DNA from: Solibacteraceae bacterium
GTDB taxonomy: Bacteria; Acidobacteriota; Terriglobia; Bryobacterales; Bryobacteraceae
Length of the DNA stretch: 56,643 nt
Assembly: GCA_026984795.1 (NCBI GenBank)
Contig: JALSRK010000041.1
Span: 1 to 56,643 of the forward strand
Direction: 5' to 3'
The translations under genes were made by a program, and so were the position numbers. The first letter of the stretch is position 1. Each line of letters starts with the position of its first letter. The notes beneath the pieces were generated by a model. That model had not been told where the DNA came from, ran no database searches, and saw only the letters and a program-made list of their open reading frames with translations. Shown piece by piece: positions 32,513-41,292 of this stretch.

Positions 32513-33196
32513 TCAGGCGCCTGTCTCGGGCAACGTCACCCTCACGATTGTACCCTTTCCCGGCGCGCTTTCAACATTCAGGTTCAGTCCCGCGCGGTCG
32601 GCGAAACATTGCATCAGAGGAAGGCCCAGTCCGGCGGGATTCGCGGCCATGCGAACCGGGTCGAAACCACACCCGTCATCACGGATCTCCAGCACCGCCC
32701 CTCCTCCACGCGCCGGGCGAACGAAGATCTCGATCTTGGAAGCGCGGGAATGCCGCAGGGCGTTCGACAGCGCGCACTCGGCAATCTGGTACATGGCCGT
32801 CGCCGCGGGTCCGGACACCCGCGTCGAAGCGTCACAGAGCAGGCGGATCTTCATCCGGGACGATCCGCGGCACTCACCGACGAGCCGGTGCAGGGCGGTG
32901 GCCAATCCCGCTCGCTCGGCGCGGTTGGGATTCAGATCGTAGCTGAGCCCCCGAACCTGTTCGAACGCTTTCTCCAACAGGGCTTGGATCTCCCGGATCC
33001 GGTGGGCGGCCTCCGGGAGCTGCTCGTCGAGGTCCATCCGCAGCACGTCGAGATGCAGTCCGACGGCCGAAAGGATCTGGCCGATCTCGTCGTGCAGGAC
33101 CTGGCCCGCTTTGGCGGCCTTCTGATCGCGGGCGTCGATCATCCGGGCCAGCATCCGGGCCAGCGATGGCTGCAAGCCGGAGGTTCCCGGCGCCAT
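32513..33196 (-). CDS. Soluble HisKA_3-type histidine kinase
   Basis: 227 residues, with no membrane segment or sensor domain. The dimerisation/phosphoacceptor domain carries H35 in AGQVLHDEIGQILSAVGLHL, the NarX/DegS/LiaS type. The ATPase part has an N-box AECALSNALRHSRASKIEIF, the D-x-G-x-G box EIRDDGCGFDP and GLGLPLMQCFADRAGLNLNV as the G2 box. It must take its signal from a cytoplasmic cue or a partner protein. The ATG is 2 nt after the transketolase stop, with GGGTGGGG as a possible SD. Confidence 0.92.
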   Translation of the reverse strand: MAPGTSGLQPSLARMLARMIDARDQKAAKAGQVLHDEIGQILSAVGLHLDVLRMDLDEQLPEAAHRIREIQALLEKAFEQVRGLSYDLNPNRAERAGLATALHRLVGECRGSSRMKIRLLCDASTRVSGPAATAMYQIAECALSNALRHSRASKIEIFVRPARGGGAVLEIRDDGCGFDPVRMAANPAGLGLPLMQCFADRAGLNLNVESAPGKGTIVRVTLPETGA

Positions 33197-33198
33197 TA

Positions 33199-34170
33199 TT
33201 ACCCCACCCTTTTCCGCTCGACCGCCCGGCGGGCCGCCGCCGCGATATTGCCGGCCCGCAGGCCGTACTTGTCGAGCAGACCGCCCCCCGGGCCGGATTC
33301 GGCGTAACCGGTAAGCCCAACGAACTCCATGGCCGCGGGCGCCGTCTCACTGACCACCTGAGCCACCCGCACGCCCAGGCCGGAATCGACGAGGTGCTCT
33401 TCAGCCACGACGAGGGCGCCGGTCTCCTCGGCGGCTCTGGCAATGGTTTCGCGGTCGAGAGGCTTGACGCTATAGAGGTCGATCACCCGGGCCGAGATGC
33501 CGTCCTTCTCGAGCAGCTCCTGCGCCCGGATGGCTTCGGCGACCATGAGTCCGCAAGCCATCAACGTGACATCGGAGCCGTCGATCAGGGTGTTCGAACC
33601 GCCGATCGAAAACTCGCCGCCGTTTTCATACACGATGGGGACCTTGGGCCGTCCAGCCCGCAGGAACACGGGATTGCCGTGGTAGGCCGCCTCCTTCACC
33701 AGGGCCCGCATCGCCACTTCATCGGCCGGCGCCAACACCCGGAAGCCGGGCAGCGCGCAGGTGAGCGCCATGTCCTCGATGCTCATCTGCGACGGGCCGT
33801 CCTCGCCGATCGAGATGCCCGAATGGGTCCCCACCACGATGAAGTGCTTCAGCTCGGGATAGGCCACCGTGACCCGGAGCTGCTCGAAGCCTTTGTTCAG
33901 CACAAAGCACGAGAAGCTGGAGACGAAGGCGATCTTGCCAGCCGCGGCCAGGCCCGCCCCGATGGCCACCATGTTCGCCTCGGCGATGCCGCAGGAGAAG
34001 AACCGGTCCGGGAACTCCTGGTGGAACTTGTGCGTCATGGTGGACTTGGAGATGTCGGCGTCGCAGACGACGATGCGGTCGTCCCGGCGCGCCAGCTCGA
34101 GCAGAGCATCTCCAAAAGCCACCCGGGTGGCCACACCCATCTTCAGCGCAAACTTCGTGTTCGCCGGCAT
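33199..34170 (-). CDS. Transketolase, C-terminal (pyrimidine-binding) subunit
   Basis: 323 residues from the ATG at 34170. This overlaps the TAA of the N-terminal subunit (TAATG), so the upstream extension is not used. It contains TRVAFGDALLELARRDDRIV with the VCDADISKST segment, then HSGISIGEDGPSQMSIEDMA, the pyrimidine-binding block, and a transketolase_C domain at about 190-320 (GSDVTLMACGLMVAEAIRAQ). Together with the partner subunit it transfers two-carbon units in the pentose phosphate pathway (or a related TPP reaction such as 1-deoxyxylulose-like chemistry). Split transketolases are common in archaea and several bacterial phyla. Confidence 0.93.
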   Translation of the reverse strand: MPANTKFALKMGVATRVAFGDALLELARRDDRIVVCDADISKSTMTHKFHQEFPDRFFSCGIAEANMVAIGAGLAAAGKIAFVSSFSCFVLNKGFEQLRVTVAYPELKHFIVVGTHSGISIGEDGPSQMSIEDMALTCALPGFRVLAPADEVAMRALVKEAAYHGNPVFLRAGRPKVPIVYENGGEFSIGGSNTLIDGSDVTLMACGLMVAEAIRAQELLEKDGISARVIDLYSVKPLDRETIARAAEETGALVVAEEHLVDSGLGVRVAQVVSETAPAAMEFVGLTGYAESGPGGGLLDKYGLRAGNIAAAARRAVERKRVG

Positions 34171-34991
34171 TACGCAAGCTCCTTCAACGCGATCTCGACC
34201 TCCTCCGGCGTGGGGGCCACGCCGTGGAACTTCGGATTGTTCTCCATGAACGATACGCCCTTGCCCTTCACTGTGTGGGCGATCAGCACTGTCGGCTTGC
34301 CCTTGGTCGCCGCGGCTTCGGCGAAGGCCCGCTGCAAGGCCGGGATGTCGTGCCCGTCCACTTCGATCACGTGCCAGCCGAAGCCTTGCCACTTGGGGAC
34401 CAGCGGCTCCAAGTCCATGATGTCCTTGACGAAGCCGTCGAGCTGAATCTTGTTGTAATCGACGATGGCGCAGACGTTGTCCACCTTGTGGAAGGCGCCG
34501 AACATCGCCGCTTCCCAAACCTGGCCTTCCTGGATCTCGCCGTCGCCGAGCAGCACGTAGGTCCGGTAGTCCTTGCCGTCGAGACGGGCGGCGAGCGCCA
34601 TACCGATGCCCAGCGACAGCCCCTGGCCGAGCGAACCGGTCGAGGCCTCGAGCACCGGCAGGAAGCGCTTGTCCGGATGCCCCTGGTAGATGGAGCCCAG
34701 CTTCCGCAACCGCATCAGCTCGTCCTTCGGCGTGTAGCCGAGCTCGGCCAGGGTGGCGTAGAGCACCGGGCAGGCATGGCCCTTGGAGAGGATGAAGCGG
34801 TCACGGTCCGGCCAGGACGGGTTCTGCGGATCGTGCCGCATCACGTCGTAGTAGAGCGTCACCAGGATTTCGACCGCGGACAATGACCCGCCCGGATGCC
34901 CGGAACCTGCGGCCCCGATCATCTTCACGATATTGCGCCGGATCCCCTTGGCCAGCGCCTGCAATTCTTCCAGCGACTTCTTGTGCGGCAT
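34170..34991 (-). CDS. Transketolase, N-terminal (TPP-binding) subunit
   Basis: 273 residues. GSGHPGGSLSAVEILVTLYY near residue 30 is the TPP/phosphate contact; LGDGEIQEGQVWEAAMFGAF with DYNKIQLDG is the GDG(X)nN TPP-Mg motif; LIAHTVKGKGVSFMENNPKF is the typical C-terminal region of the subunit. It pairs with the C-terminal subunit whose start overlaps its stop. A GATAAA-like -10 lies close upstream at about 35013-35018, with no convincing -35. First gene of the four-gene operon that also contains the two-component system. Confidence 0.94.
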   Translation of the reverse strand: MPHKKSLEELQALAKGIRRNIVKMIGAAGSGHPGGSLSAVEILVTLYYDVMRHDPQNPSWPDRDRFILSKGHACPVLYATLAELGYTPKDELMRLRKLGSIYQGHPDKRFLPVLEASTGSLGQGLSLGIGMALAARLDGKDYRTYVLLGDGEIQEGQVWEAAMFGAFHKVDNVCAIVDYNKIQLDGFVKDIMDLEPLVPKWQGFGWHVIEVDGHDIPALQRAFAEAAATKGKPTVLIAHTVKGKGVSFMENNPKFHGVAPTPEEVEIALKELA

Positions 34992-35134
34992 GGGACTAAG
35001 ATCTTCAATTTATCACAGGACCTGGCGGCGACCGCCGCCCAGCCGGGGTCTGAATGGGGCCCTGTTCTCCCCTTGCCGCACGAGCCCGGCCCGGCGCGAG
35101 GCGCTGCCCGTATGCCGCGGGGCGCGCATTCGGG

Positions 35135-36310
35135 TCACACTTCGACGCGCATTTCGCCAACATTCCACCGCACACGCCGCCCCTTGCGGAGCGAAATGTT
35201 GGCTAGTTGGACGACCAATGCCGCCTGGAAGCCCAGCTCGACGGTGGCGGTGGGCTGGCGGCGGGTGCGCACGCACTCGAGGAAGTTCGCCACGTGCACT
35301 TCCGAGGCGTGGCTGAAGCGGAAGGGGGAAACCTCTCTGACCGCCGGCCTGTCCTCGGCGCCCTGATCGTAGACGGCGAACTCCTCGCGACCGATATCGA
35401 GTCTCGCCTGGTCCCCGTCGTACTGGTTGAGCTGATCGTTCCGGTAGTAATACTTCATCGCCGCATAGTTGATGGTGAAGACGGCCACGAAGTCTTCCCG
35501 GTCGTACTCGGCGGCCACCACGACCGATTCCGGCGTATCGACCTTCGGCACATGGATTTCGCCCGCCGCCGCCGTGACCGCATTCGGGAATCCGGCGTCC
35601 ATGATCAGGTGGATCGCGTCGAAGACATGGGCCCCCTGATCGGCGACGATGCCGCCGGAATAGTCCGAGTAAGCCCGCCAGTTGAAGAACCGGTAAGGAT
35701 CGAGGGGCCGCCGCGGAGCGGGACCCTGCCATTGGTCCCAGTCGAGGGGACCTTCGAGCTTGCGGTCCGGGCGCCCGCGCAGGCGGTTGTTCAGCCACCA
35801 GGAGCGCACCATGCGGACGGCCCCGAGTCGCCCGGCCTGAACCAGGTCCCGCGCCTTCAAATAAAGGTCGTAGCTGCGGCGCTGCATGCCGACTTGCACG
35901 ATCCGGTCCGAGGCCTTGGCGGCCCGGACCAGTTCCGCCCCTTCCTCCGGAGTGTGGCACAGCGGCTTTTCGACATAGACGTCCTTGCCCGCGGCCAGAG
36001 CGTCAAGCAGCATGCGGTGGTGCCAGTGCTCCGGCGTGGCGATGATGACGACGTCGATTTCCGGATCTTCGAGCAGTTTCCGGTAATCGCGGTAAGCCTT
36101 CGCCGGGTGGTTGAGCTGGGAGAGTCCTTTCTCGAGGTTCGGCTCGTAGACGTCGCAGACCGCAGCGATGCGGACCGCCGCGTCTTTCTCGAACACGCCC
36201 GCCAGGTAGCGACCACGGCCGCCGGCGCCGATCAAACCGACCCGGAGCCGGTCCGCCGCCGGCGCCGCCAGCGCCGCCCCGCCGCTCATGAGGAACATCC
36301 GCCGGTCCAC
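35135..36310 (-). CDS. Gfo/Idh/MocA-family oxidoreductase with Tat-type signal
   Basis: 391 residues from a GTG at 36310, fixed by GGAGGTGAT 3 nt upstream. MDRRMFLMSGGAALAAPA looks like a Tat signal. The Rossmann fold begins RLRVGLIGAGGRGRYLAGVF (GxGxxG at 28-33); the conserved catalytic EKP is at 114-116 in VYVEKPLCHTPEEG; the C-terminal domain has GGIVADQGAHVFDAIHLIMD, with the His of the family's D-x-G-x-H motif. Exported NAD(P)-dependent members often act on sugars or cyclitols; some are glycosidases that use NAD in the mechanism. The frame stays open through the SurA-like gene on the opposite strand, but that extension is antisense noise. Confidence 0.93.
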   Translation of the reverse strand: MDRRMFLMSGGAALAAPAADRLRVGLIGAGGRGRYLAGVFEKDAAVRIAAVCDVYEPNLEKGLSQLNHPAKAYRDYRKLLEDPEIDVVIIATPEHWHHRMLLDALAAGKDVYVEKPLCHTPEEGAELVRAAKASDRIVQVGMQRRSYDLYLKARDLVQAGRLGAVRMVRSWWLNNRLRGRPDRKLEGPLDWDQWQGPAPRRPLDPYRFFNWRAYSDYSGGIVADQGAHVFDAIHLIMDAGFPNAVTAAAGEIHVPKVDTPESVVVAAEYDREDFVAVFTINYAAMKYYYRNDQLNQYDGDQARLDIGREEFAVYDQGAEDRPAVREVSPFRFSHASEVHVANFLECVRTRRQPTATVELGFQAALVVQLANISLRKGRRVRWNVGEMRVEV

Positions 36311-36535
36311 GCCATCACCTCCGCGAGTGATTTCGGAAACCCTCCGCGGCCCCTTTCCACTCCGCCGCCAAGGCCCAGCGGCCGCCGGAGAACCCTCCGC
36401 CGGCCAGTATACATAGAAGGAATACCCGGCGGCCCCCCTGGTCCGCGAGATCCGGCCGCCGGACTCCGGAGCGGGCAGCGGCCCCGGAAGGAACCCCGCC
36501 GGCGCCCGGTGACACGGGACTACACTTGTCGGATA

Positions 36536-37714
36536 ATGAGGAATATGAAGGGCTGGAGTGTCTTGAGCCTGACGGCGATTCTGCTGGCCAGGCCAGCCGT
36601 GGCCGCGGAAGCGACAACCAAAGGCACCAAACCCGAAGTCGAGATCATCGACGAGATCATTGCCAAGGTCAACGGCGCCATCATCACTCGTTCCGACCTC
36701 GAACGCACTCGCCGGCAGTTCATCGAGGAACTTCGGCGGCAGAAGGTGCCCGAGCCGGAAATCCAGAAACGGCTGGCCGAGCGGGAGAAGGATTTCCTGC
36801 GCGACCGGATCGACCACCTTCTGCTGGTCCAGAAGGGCGAACAGCTCGACATCAACGTGGACCAGGAGGTTTCCAAGTACTTCGCCAACCTCATGCTCCA
36901 GTTCAAGGTCGCCGACCAGGACAAGCTCGCCGACCTCGTCCGCCAGTACACCGGCATGCCCTTCGAGGACTACAAGGAAGAGGTAAAAGAGGGGATTCTC
37001 ACCCAGCGGGTCCTCGGCCAGGAGGTCGGCAGCAAGATCGTCATTCCGCGTGAGGAGATCGAGAAGTATTACAACGAGCACAAGAACGAGTTCATCCGCG
37101 AGGAGCGCGTCTTTCTCCGGGAGATTCTGATCTCCACCGAAGGCAAAGAAGGCGACGAGCTGGCCGCCGCCGAGAAGAAGGCCAAGGAGATCGCCCAGCG
37201 CGCCCGTAACGGCGAGAAGTTCGAAGAGCTGGCCAAAGAGTACTCCGACGCGGTGACGGCCAAAAGCGGCGGTGATCTGGGCGGCTGGAAGAAGGGCGAC
37301 CTGTTGCCCCAGATCGAAAAAGAGATCTGGGACAAAGAGAAGAACTACATCACGGACCCGATCAAGGTACCCAACGGCTATCTGATCCTCAAGGTGGTCG
37401 CCCACCACAAAGCGGGCCTGGCGATGCTCGAAGAGGTCGAGAACGAAATCATGGCCAAGCTCTACGAGCCGAAGTTCCAGCCCAAGGTCCGCGAGTACCT
37501 CACCCAGCTCCGCCAGGAGGCCTATTTGGAAATCAAGCCGGGCTACGTCGACACCGCCGCGGCTCCGGGCAAGGACACGACGTGGAAAGATCCGGCCAAG
37601 CTCGTCCCCGAAACCGTGACCCGGGAAGAGGTGATCGCCAAGCGCCGCCGCAAACGGTTCCTCTTCATTCCCATTCCCGGTACCAAGGCCAGCCCCAAGA
37701 GCAGCACCAAGTAA
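36536..37714 (+). CDS. SurA-like periplasmic peptidyl-prolyl isomerase/chaperone
   Basis: 392 residues. Signal peptide about 1-24. The SurA N-terminal domain is at about 35-170 (IDEIIAKVNGAIITRSDLER and then RRQFIEELRRQKVPEPEIQK). The PpiC parvulin domain is at about 185-290 (VFLREILISTEGKEGDELAA, EKFEELAKEYSDAVTAKSGG, DLGGWKKGDLLPQIEKEIWD). The tail is basic. It helps fold outer-membrane proteins. A start at 36545 is also possible (GAGG 3 nt upstream); the first ATG lies 9 bp after a TACACT hexamer, so the mRNA may be nearly leaderless. It is followed after 7 bp by the HD exonuclease gene. Confidence 0.9.
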   Translation: MRNMKGWSVLSLTAILLARPAVAAEATTKGTKPEVEIIDEIIAKVNGAIITRSDLERTRRQFIEELRRQKVPEPEIQKRLAEREKDFLRDRIDHLLLVQKGEQLDINVDQEVSKYFANLMLQFKVADQDKLADLVRQYTGMPFEDYKEEVKEGILTQRVLGQEVGSKIVIPREEIEKYYNEHKNEFIREERVFLREILISTEGKEGDELAAAEKKAKEIAQRARNGEKFEELAKEYSDAVTAKSGGDLGGWKKGDLLPQIEKEIWDKEKNYITDPIKVPNGYLILKVVAHHKAGLAMLEEVENEIMAKLYEPKFQPKVREYLTQLRQEAYLEIKPGYVDTAAAPGKDTTWKDPAKLVPETVTREEVIAKRRRKRFLFIPIPGTKASPKSSTK

Positions 37715-37721
37715 CGCCCGA

Positions 37722-38870
37722 ATGAAATCCAAATATGTCAGCGACCTGCGGCCGAACGAGGATGTGACCACCACATTTCTCGTCCAGTCCAAGGACGTCC
37801 GCTTGAAAAAGACGGGCGAGCCTTATCTTTCCTTGATGCTCGCCGACAAGACAGGCGAGATCGACGCCAAGATGTGGGACAACGTCGCCGAGGTCGTCGA
37901 TACCTTCGACCGCGACGACTTCATCAAGGTGAAGGGCCGCGTCCAGATCTACCAGAACCGGCCGCAGTTCACCATTCACAAAATGGTGCGCTGCGACGAG
38001 GGCCTGGTGGACTTCGCCGACTACTTTCCCGCCTCCGAGCGCGACCCGGAGGAGATGTTCGCCGAGCTGCGCGACATCGTCGCGCAAGTCAAGAACGAGC
38101 ACATCCGGGCGCTGCTCGAGGCGGTTCTCGACGATCCCGAGATCGCCGCCCGTTACAAGAGGGCGCCCGCCGCCAAGAGCGTTCACCATGCCTATCTCGG
38201 CGGGCTCCTCGAGCACGTGCTCTCGCTCTGCTATCTCTGCCGGGTGACCGCCCAACACTATCCGTTCATCGACCTGGATCTCATGATCGCCGGCGCCGTC
38301 CTGCATGACGTCGGCAAGATCTACGAGCTTTCCTACCGCCGCAGTTTCGGCTACACGGACCAGGGCCAGTTGCTCGGCCACATCATCATCGGCCTACGGA
38401 TCATCGACGACAAGCTGCGCCAACTCCCGGAGTTCCCGCCGCGCCTCCGGGCGCTCATCGAGCACATCGTCCTCAGCCACCACGGCTCGCTCGAATTCGG
38501 CTCGCCGAAAGTCCCGGTGTTTCCGGAGGCTCTCTTGTTCCATTACCTGGACAACATCGACTCCAAGATGGAAAACATGCGGGCGGTGCTCGAGCGCGAC
38601 AACCAGGTCGAAGGCGTCTGGACCAGCTACAGCCCTCCCCTCGAGCGCTACATTCTCAAGAAGGAGAAGTTTCTCGGCGGCGGCGGCGATTTCGGTGACG
38701 GCCCGGCCCCGGGGGAAGAGACCGCGCCCCCCGCGGATGCCGCCGCTGCCGACGAGCAGGCCCTCGGCAGGCCGAAGCCCGCACCTCTTTCCCAGAGCGC
38801 CGCGGTGCGCCGCGGCCAGGGTTCGCTCTTCGGAGATAAGCTTCGGCAGGCGCTCAACTCAGACGAATGA
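37722..38870 (+). CDS. YhaM-like 3'-5' exoribonuclease (OB + HD domains)
   Basis: 382 residues. An N-terminal OB-fold (about 1-100) has TTTFLVQSKDVRLKKTGEPY, then LSLMLADKTGEIDAKMWDNV. The HD domain starts with H in SVHHAYLGGLLEHVLSLCYL (about 152), with the HD pair in AGAVLHDVGKIYELSY and a further H in VLSHHGSLEFGSPKVPVFPE and D in YLDNIDSKMEN. This matches YhaM/CBF1-type 3'-5' exonucleases acting on RNA and DNA. The last 70 residues are Pro/Ala-rich. It overlaps the next gene by 4 nt (ATGA). Confidence 0.93.
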   Translation: MKSKYVSDLRPNEDVTTTFLVQSKDVRLKKTGEPYLSLMLADKTGEIDAKMWDNVAEVVDTFDRDDFIKVKGRVQIYQNRPQFTIHKMVRCDEGLVDFADYFPASERDPEEMFAELRDIVAQVKNEHIRALLEAVLDDPEIAARYKRAPAAKSVHHAYLGGLLEHVLSLCYLCRVTAQHYPFIDLDLMIAGAVLHDVGKIYELSYRRSFGYTDQGQLLGHIIIGLRIIDDKLRQLPEFPPRLRALIEHIVLSHHGSLEFGSPKVPVFPEALLFHYLDNIDSKMENMRAVLERDNQVEGVWTSYSPPLERYILKKEKFLGGGGDFGDGPAPGEETAPPADAAAADEQALGRPKPAPLSQSAAVRRGQGSLFGDKLRQALNSDE

Positions 38871-39277
38871 CCATGCCCCGTTCCCGTGCCGCTCGTGAGA
38901 TTCCGCCGCCCCTGGAACTCGAGTGCTTGAAAGCGCTGTGGCGGATCGGGGAAGGCACCGTCAAGGACGTCCGCAAGCTGGTGACGGAAAACCGCAACCT
39001 CGCCTACACCACCGTGATGACCGTCCTGGACCGTTTGGAAAAGCGCGGCCGCGTGATGCGCAAGAAAGTGGGCCGGTCCTTCGTCTACACTCCGGTGGTG
39101 GACCGCGACGAACTCCGCCGGCTGGCCGTGAAAGACGTGATCGACACCTTCTTCGACGGCTCCGAGGAAGCGCTTCGCGCGTTCCTCGATAGCGGACTGG
39201 CCGCGGCGCCCCGGTCCACGACCCGCCCCGTTATCGAACCCTCCCCGCCCGAATCGATCGATACGGAGCTACTGTGA
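38867..39277 (+). CDS. BlaI/MecI/CopY-family repressor
   Basis: 136 residues. The winged helix is at residues 15-85: LELECLKALWRIGEGTVKDV, then YTTVMTVLDRLEKRGRVMRK and KVGRSFVYTPVVDRDELRRL, all matching Penicillinase_R. The C-terminal tail, rich in Pro and Thr, is where BlaI/MecI are cleaved, but no BlaR-type sensor protease is in the window. Its ATG overlaps the TGA of the exonuclease gene, so the two are cotranscribed. Target genes are not evident. Confidence 0.93.
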   Translation: MTMPRSRAAREIPPPLELECLKALWRIGEGTVKDVRKLVTENRNLAYTTVMTVLDRLEKRGRVMRKKVGRSFVYTPVVDRDELRRLAVKDVIDTFFDGSEEALRAFLDSGLAAAPRSTTRPVIEPSPPESIDTELL

Positions 39278-39362
39278 GGCGTTTTCAGACCGCCGCCGGA
39301 ACCGCATCGCCGGCGCGGCGGACGACGTATTCTGCAATGACGTTCTGTTCGCCGGCTCTCCC

Positions 39363-40907
39363 TTACCGGCGTCCACCCCTCGCTTGCCGCCGCTTCTGCT
39401 CCATCTTCCGGATGCGCTTATAGGCCACGTAGTATTTATAGATGTTCGCCACGTACCGCACCGGCTCCTGGCCGGCCTTCCGCTCCACCAGGTACTCCAC
39501 GTTGTCGAACCACTGGTTCGGATCGAAACCGTAGTTCGGCGCCTGCCGCCGCAGCCGCGCCACCCGGCTCGGACCGGCGTTGTAGGCGGCGAACGCGAAC
39601 AGCATCCGGTTCACCTCGTCAATCCCGGGATCGTTGAAATACTTCTCGATGATGAACCGTAAGTATTTCACCCCGGCGTGGATGTTGGCCTCCGCCTGCT
39701 CGATGTTCGGTATCGAGATCGGCGGCGCCGCGGCGGTCTGCGGCAACAGTTGCATGATGCCGACGGCCCCCGTGCGGCTCTGCGCCCGCTGGTCCAGTCG
39801 CGACTCCTGATAGCCCTGCGCCGCCAGCATCAAGTAGTCGAAGCCGTACTCGCCGCCGTACTTCTTGAAATAGTCGACCACCGCCAGAAACTTCTTCCGT
39901 TCCCTCGAGGCGTTGGCATTCAACACCCACTTCGTGCTCTTCATATAGCGGTTGATAACGGTGTTGAACAGTCGTCCTCCGGGCGGGTACTTCCGGTAAA
40001 AACCATCCAGTGCGGCCATCAGTTGGGGCGAGTTCCGCCGCACCATCACGCCCACCTCGCCTCCTTCGCGGACGAAGACCGCCGGGTTGACCTTCACGTT
40101 CTTGAAGACCTTCGACCACAGCCACTCCCACTTGTGGCTGTCGACCACCGTCGCCGGCAGCAGATCCGCGTTCACCATCTCCAGCAGATCCTCGTCCTCC
40201 AGGTTCTCGTCCGCCGGATGGATGCGGACCTCCGGCTTCCCTTCCCGCCGGAAGCGCCCGTTCAAGGCCCGGAGGCTCTGGTAGTAGCTACTGGAGCGAC
40301 GCACGTAGACCTCGCGCCCCGCGAGGTCGTCCACGGAACTGAGGTCCGGTTCACCCGGCGCCAGCGCCACCAACTCCCGAACGTTCTTGATCCGGCCCCT
40401 GGCAAAAGCCACCAGCTTTTCGCGTTCCGGCGTCACCGTCCAGTTCCCGGTACCGATGTCGCCGTAGCCCTGCACGAGAAACGGAATCACCTGGTCTCGC
40501 CGCACCGGGATGGCCACCACGCTTACCCGCTTGTGCTGCGCCCGGAGCCGCCGGTTCAGATACTGCTCGAAAGCCTGCCCGAATTCGGCCGAGATCCCGC
40601 GCTCCCGCGCCCCGTCGAGGAAATAGAACGTCTTGCTGTGAATCACCAGCAGCCGGATGACGCCGCGCTCGATCATGCCGTCGAGATCGCCCGTCCATTT
40701 GGAGACACGCTGGAGCCGCAGCCACGGATCGTCGATCTCGGCCACGGCTCCAGCCTCCCGGCCCGCAGTGGATGCTCCGGCTTCGGCGGCGCCCGGTCCG
40801 CTTTCCGGCGCTTCCTTCGAAAATGAGCAGGAAACCAGAAGAGAACCGGCAAGAAAGAGCAGCAGGATAGAGGCCAGCGGCCGGGAAACGGTTTTTCGAT
40901 CGGGCAT
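39363..40907 (-). CDS. mltF: MltF-like membrane-bound lytic transglycosylase
   Basis: 514 residues. A lipoprotein signal ends in LLVSC (lipobox, Cys about 27), so it is attached to a membrane. Residues about 75-310 form a solute-binding SBP_bac_3 domain, the MltF regulatory module (GYGDIGTGNWTVTPEREKLV). The SLT catalytic domain covers about 345-490: AAQGYQESRLDQRAQSRTGA gives the catalytic Glu in QES, followed by VGIMQLLPQTA and YNAGPSRVARLRRQA. It cleaves peptidoglycan glycan strands with 1,6-anhydro product formation. TATAAT at 40937-40942 (minus) is the only promoter element seen. Convergent with the BlaI-like gene. Confidence 0.93.
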   Translation of the reverse strand: MPDRKTVSRPLASILLLFLAGSLLVSCSFSKEAPESGPGAAEAGASTAGREAGAVAEIDDPWLRLQRVSKWTGDLDGMIERGVIRLLVIHSKTFYFLDGARERGISAEFGQAFEQYLNRRLRAQHKRVSVVAIPVRRDQVIPFLVQGYGDIGTGNWTVTPEREKLVAFARGRIKNVRELVALAPGEPDLSSVDDLAGREVYVRRSSSYYQSLRALNGRFRREGKPEVRIHPADENLEDEDLLEMVNADLLPATVVDSHKWEWLWSKVFKNVKVNPAVFVREGGEVGVMVRRNSPQLMAALDGFYRKYPPGGRLFNTVINRYMKSTKWVLNANASRERKKFLAVVDYFKKYGGEYGFDYLMLAAQGYQESRLDQRAQSRTGAVGIMQLLPQTAAAPPISIPNIEQAEANIHAGVKYLRFIIEKYFNDPGIDEVNRMLFAFAAYNAGPSRVARLRRQAPNYGFDPNQWFDNVEYLVERKAGQEPVRYVANIYKYYVAYKRIRKMEQKRRQARGGRR

Positions 40908-40936
40908 GCTCGGCGTCTCGAAGGGCTGTTTCTATG

Positions 40937-40942
40937 ATTATA
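40937..40942 (-). promoter_or_regulatory. Possible -10 element of mltF
   Basis: A perfect TATAAT on the minus strand lies about 30 bp upstream of the mltF ATG. No -35 hexamer at a suitable distance was found, so this is tentative. Confidence 0.35.
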
Positions 40943-41292
40943 CCCGCCGTCCCCGCGCCGGCTCCCCGGGGCCCCAGCGCTTTCGGCCAGACCAATCCCG
41001 GTCTTCCGCCCCCCTCCCCTCAGCGGTCCCCTCCCTCAACCACAGTTGCAGAGAGAACGCAAAGGTTTCGGATGTGGAAGCTGAAAAAAGAATTCCTCGG
41101 CGCGCTCGACAGAAAAGGCTCGGTTCTCGCATACCGTTGCCCGCAGCCAGCCACGACCCACTTTGTGCCTCTGCCGTTCCCAACATCCCGCAACGGCTCC
41201 GCCTGCTACTATAGGGCCAGTTCCTCAGCCTGGCCAGGTCGCCGGCACATCGTTCCGGACACTGCCGGCGAATCGCCGAAAGGAAGCTTCCC
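40943..41292. other. Gene-free region between mltF and 344-residue secreted protein
   Basis: About 350 bp without a plausible frame. It contains a degenerate CACnGAG-like segment near 41038-41066 (ACCACAGTTGCAGAGAGAAC). TACTAT at 41207-41212 could be a -10 for the downstream gene, but no -35 matches at 16-18 bp. Confidence 0.45.

Noticed and set aside
36311-37792. Long in-frame upstream extension of the oxidoreductase gene, antisense to the SurA-like and exonuclease genes
   Set aside because: The strand opposite carries two clear genes; the oxidoreductase has an ideal SD and Tat signal at 36310. High-GC codon bias keeps the antisense frame open.
39278-39362. GC-rich inverted repeat between convergent BlaI-like and mltF genes as a terminator
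   Set aside because: The stem is interrupted and no T-run follows on either strand.
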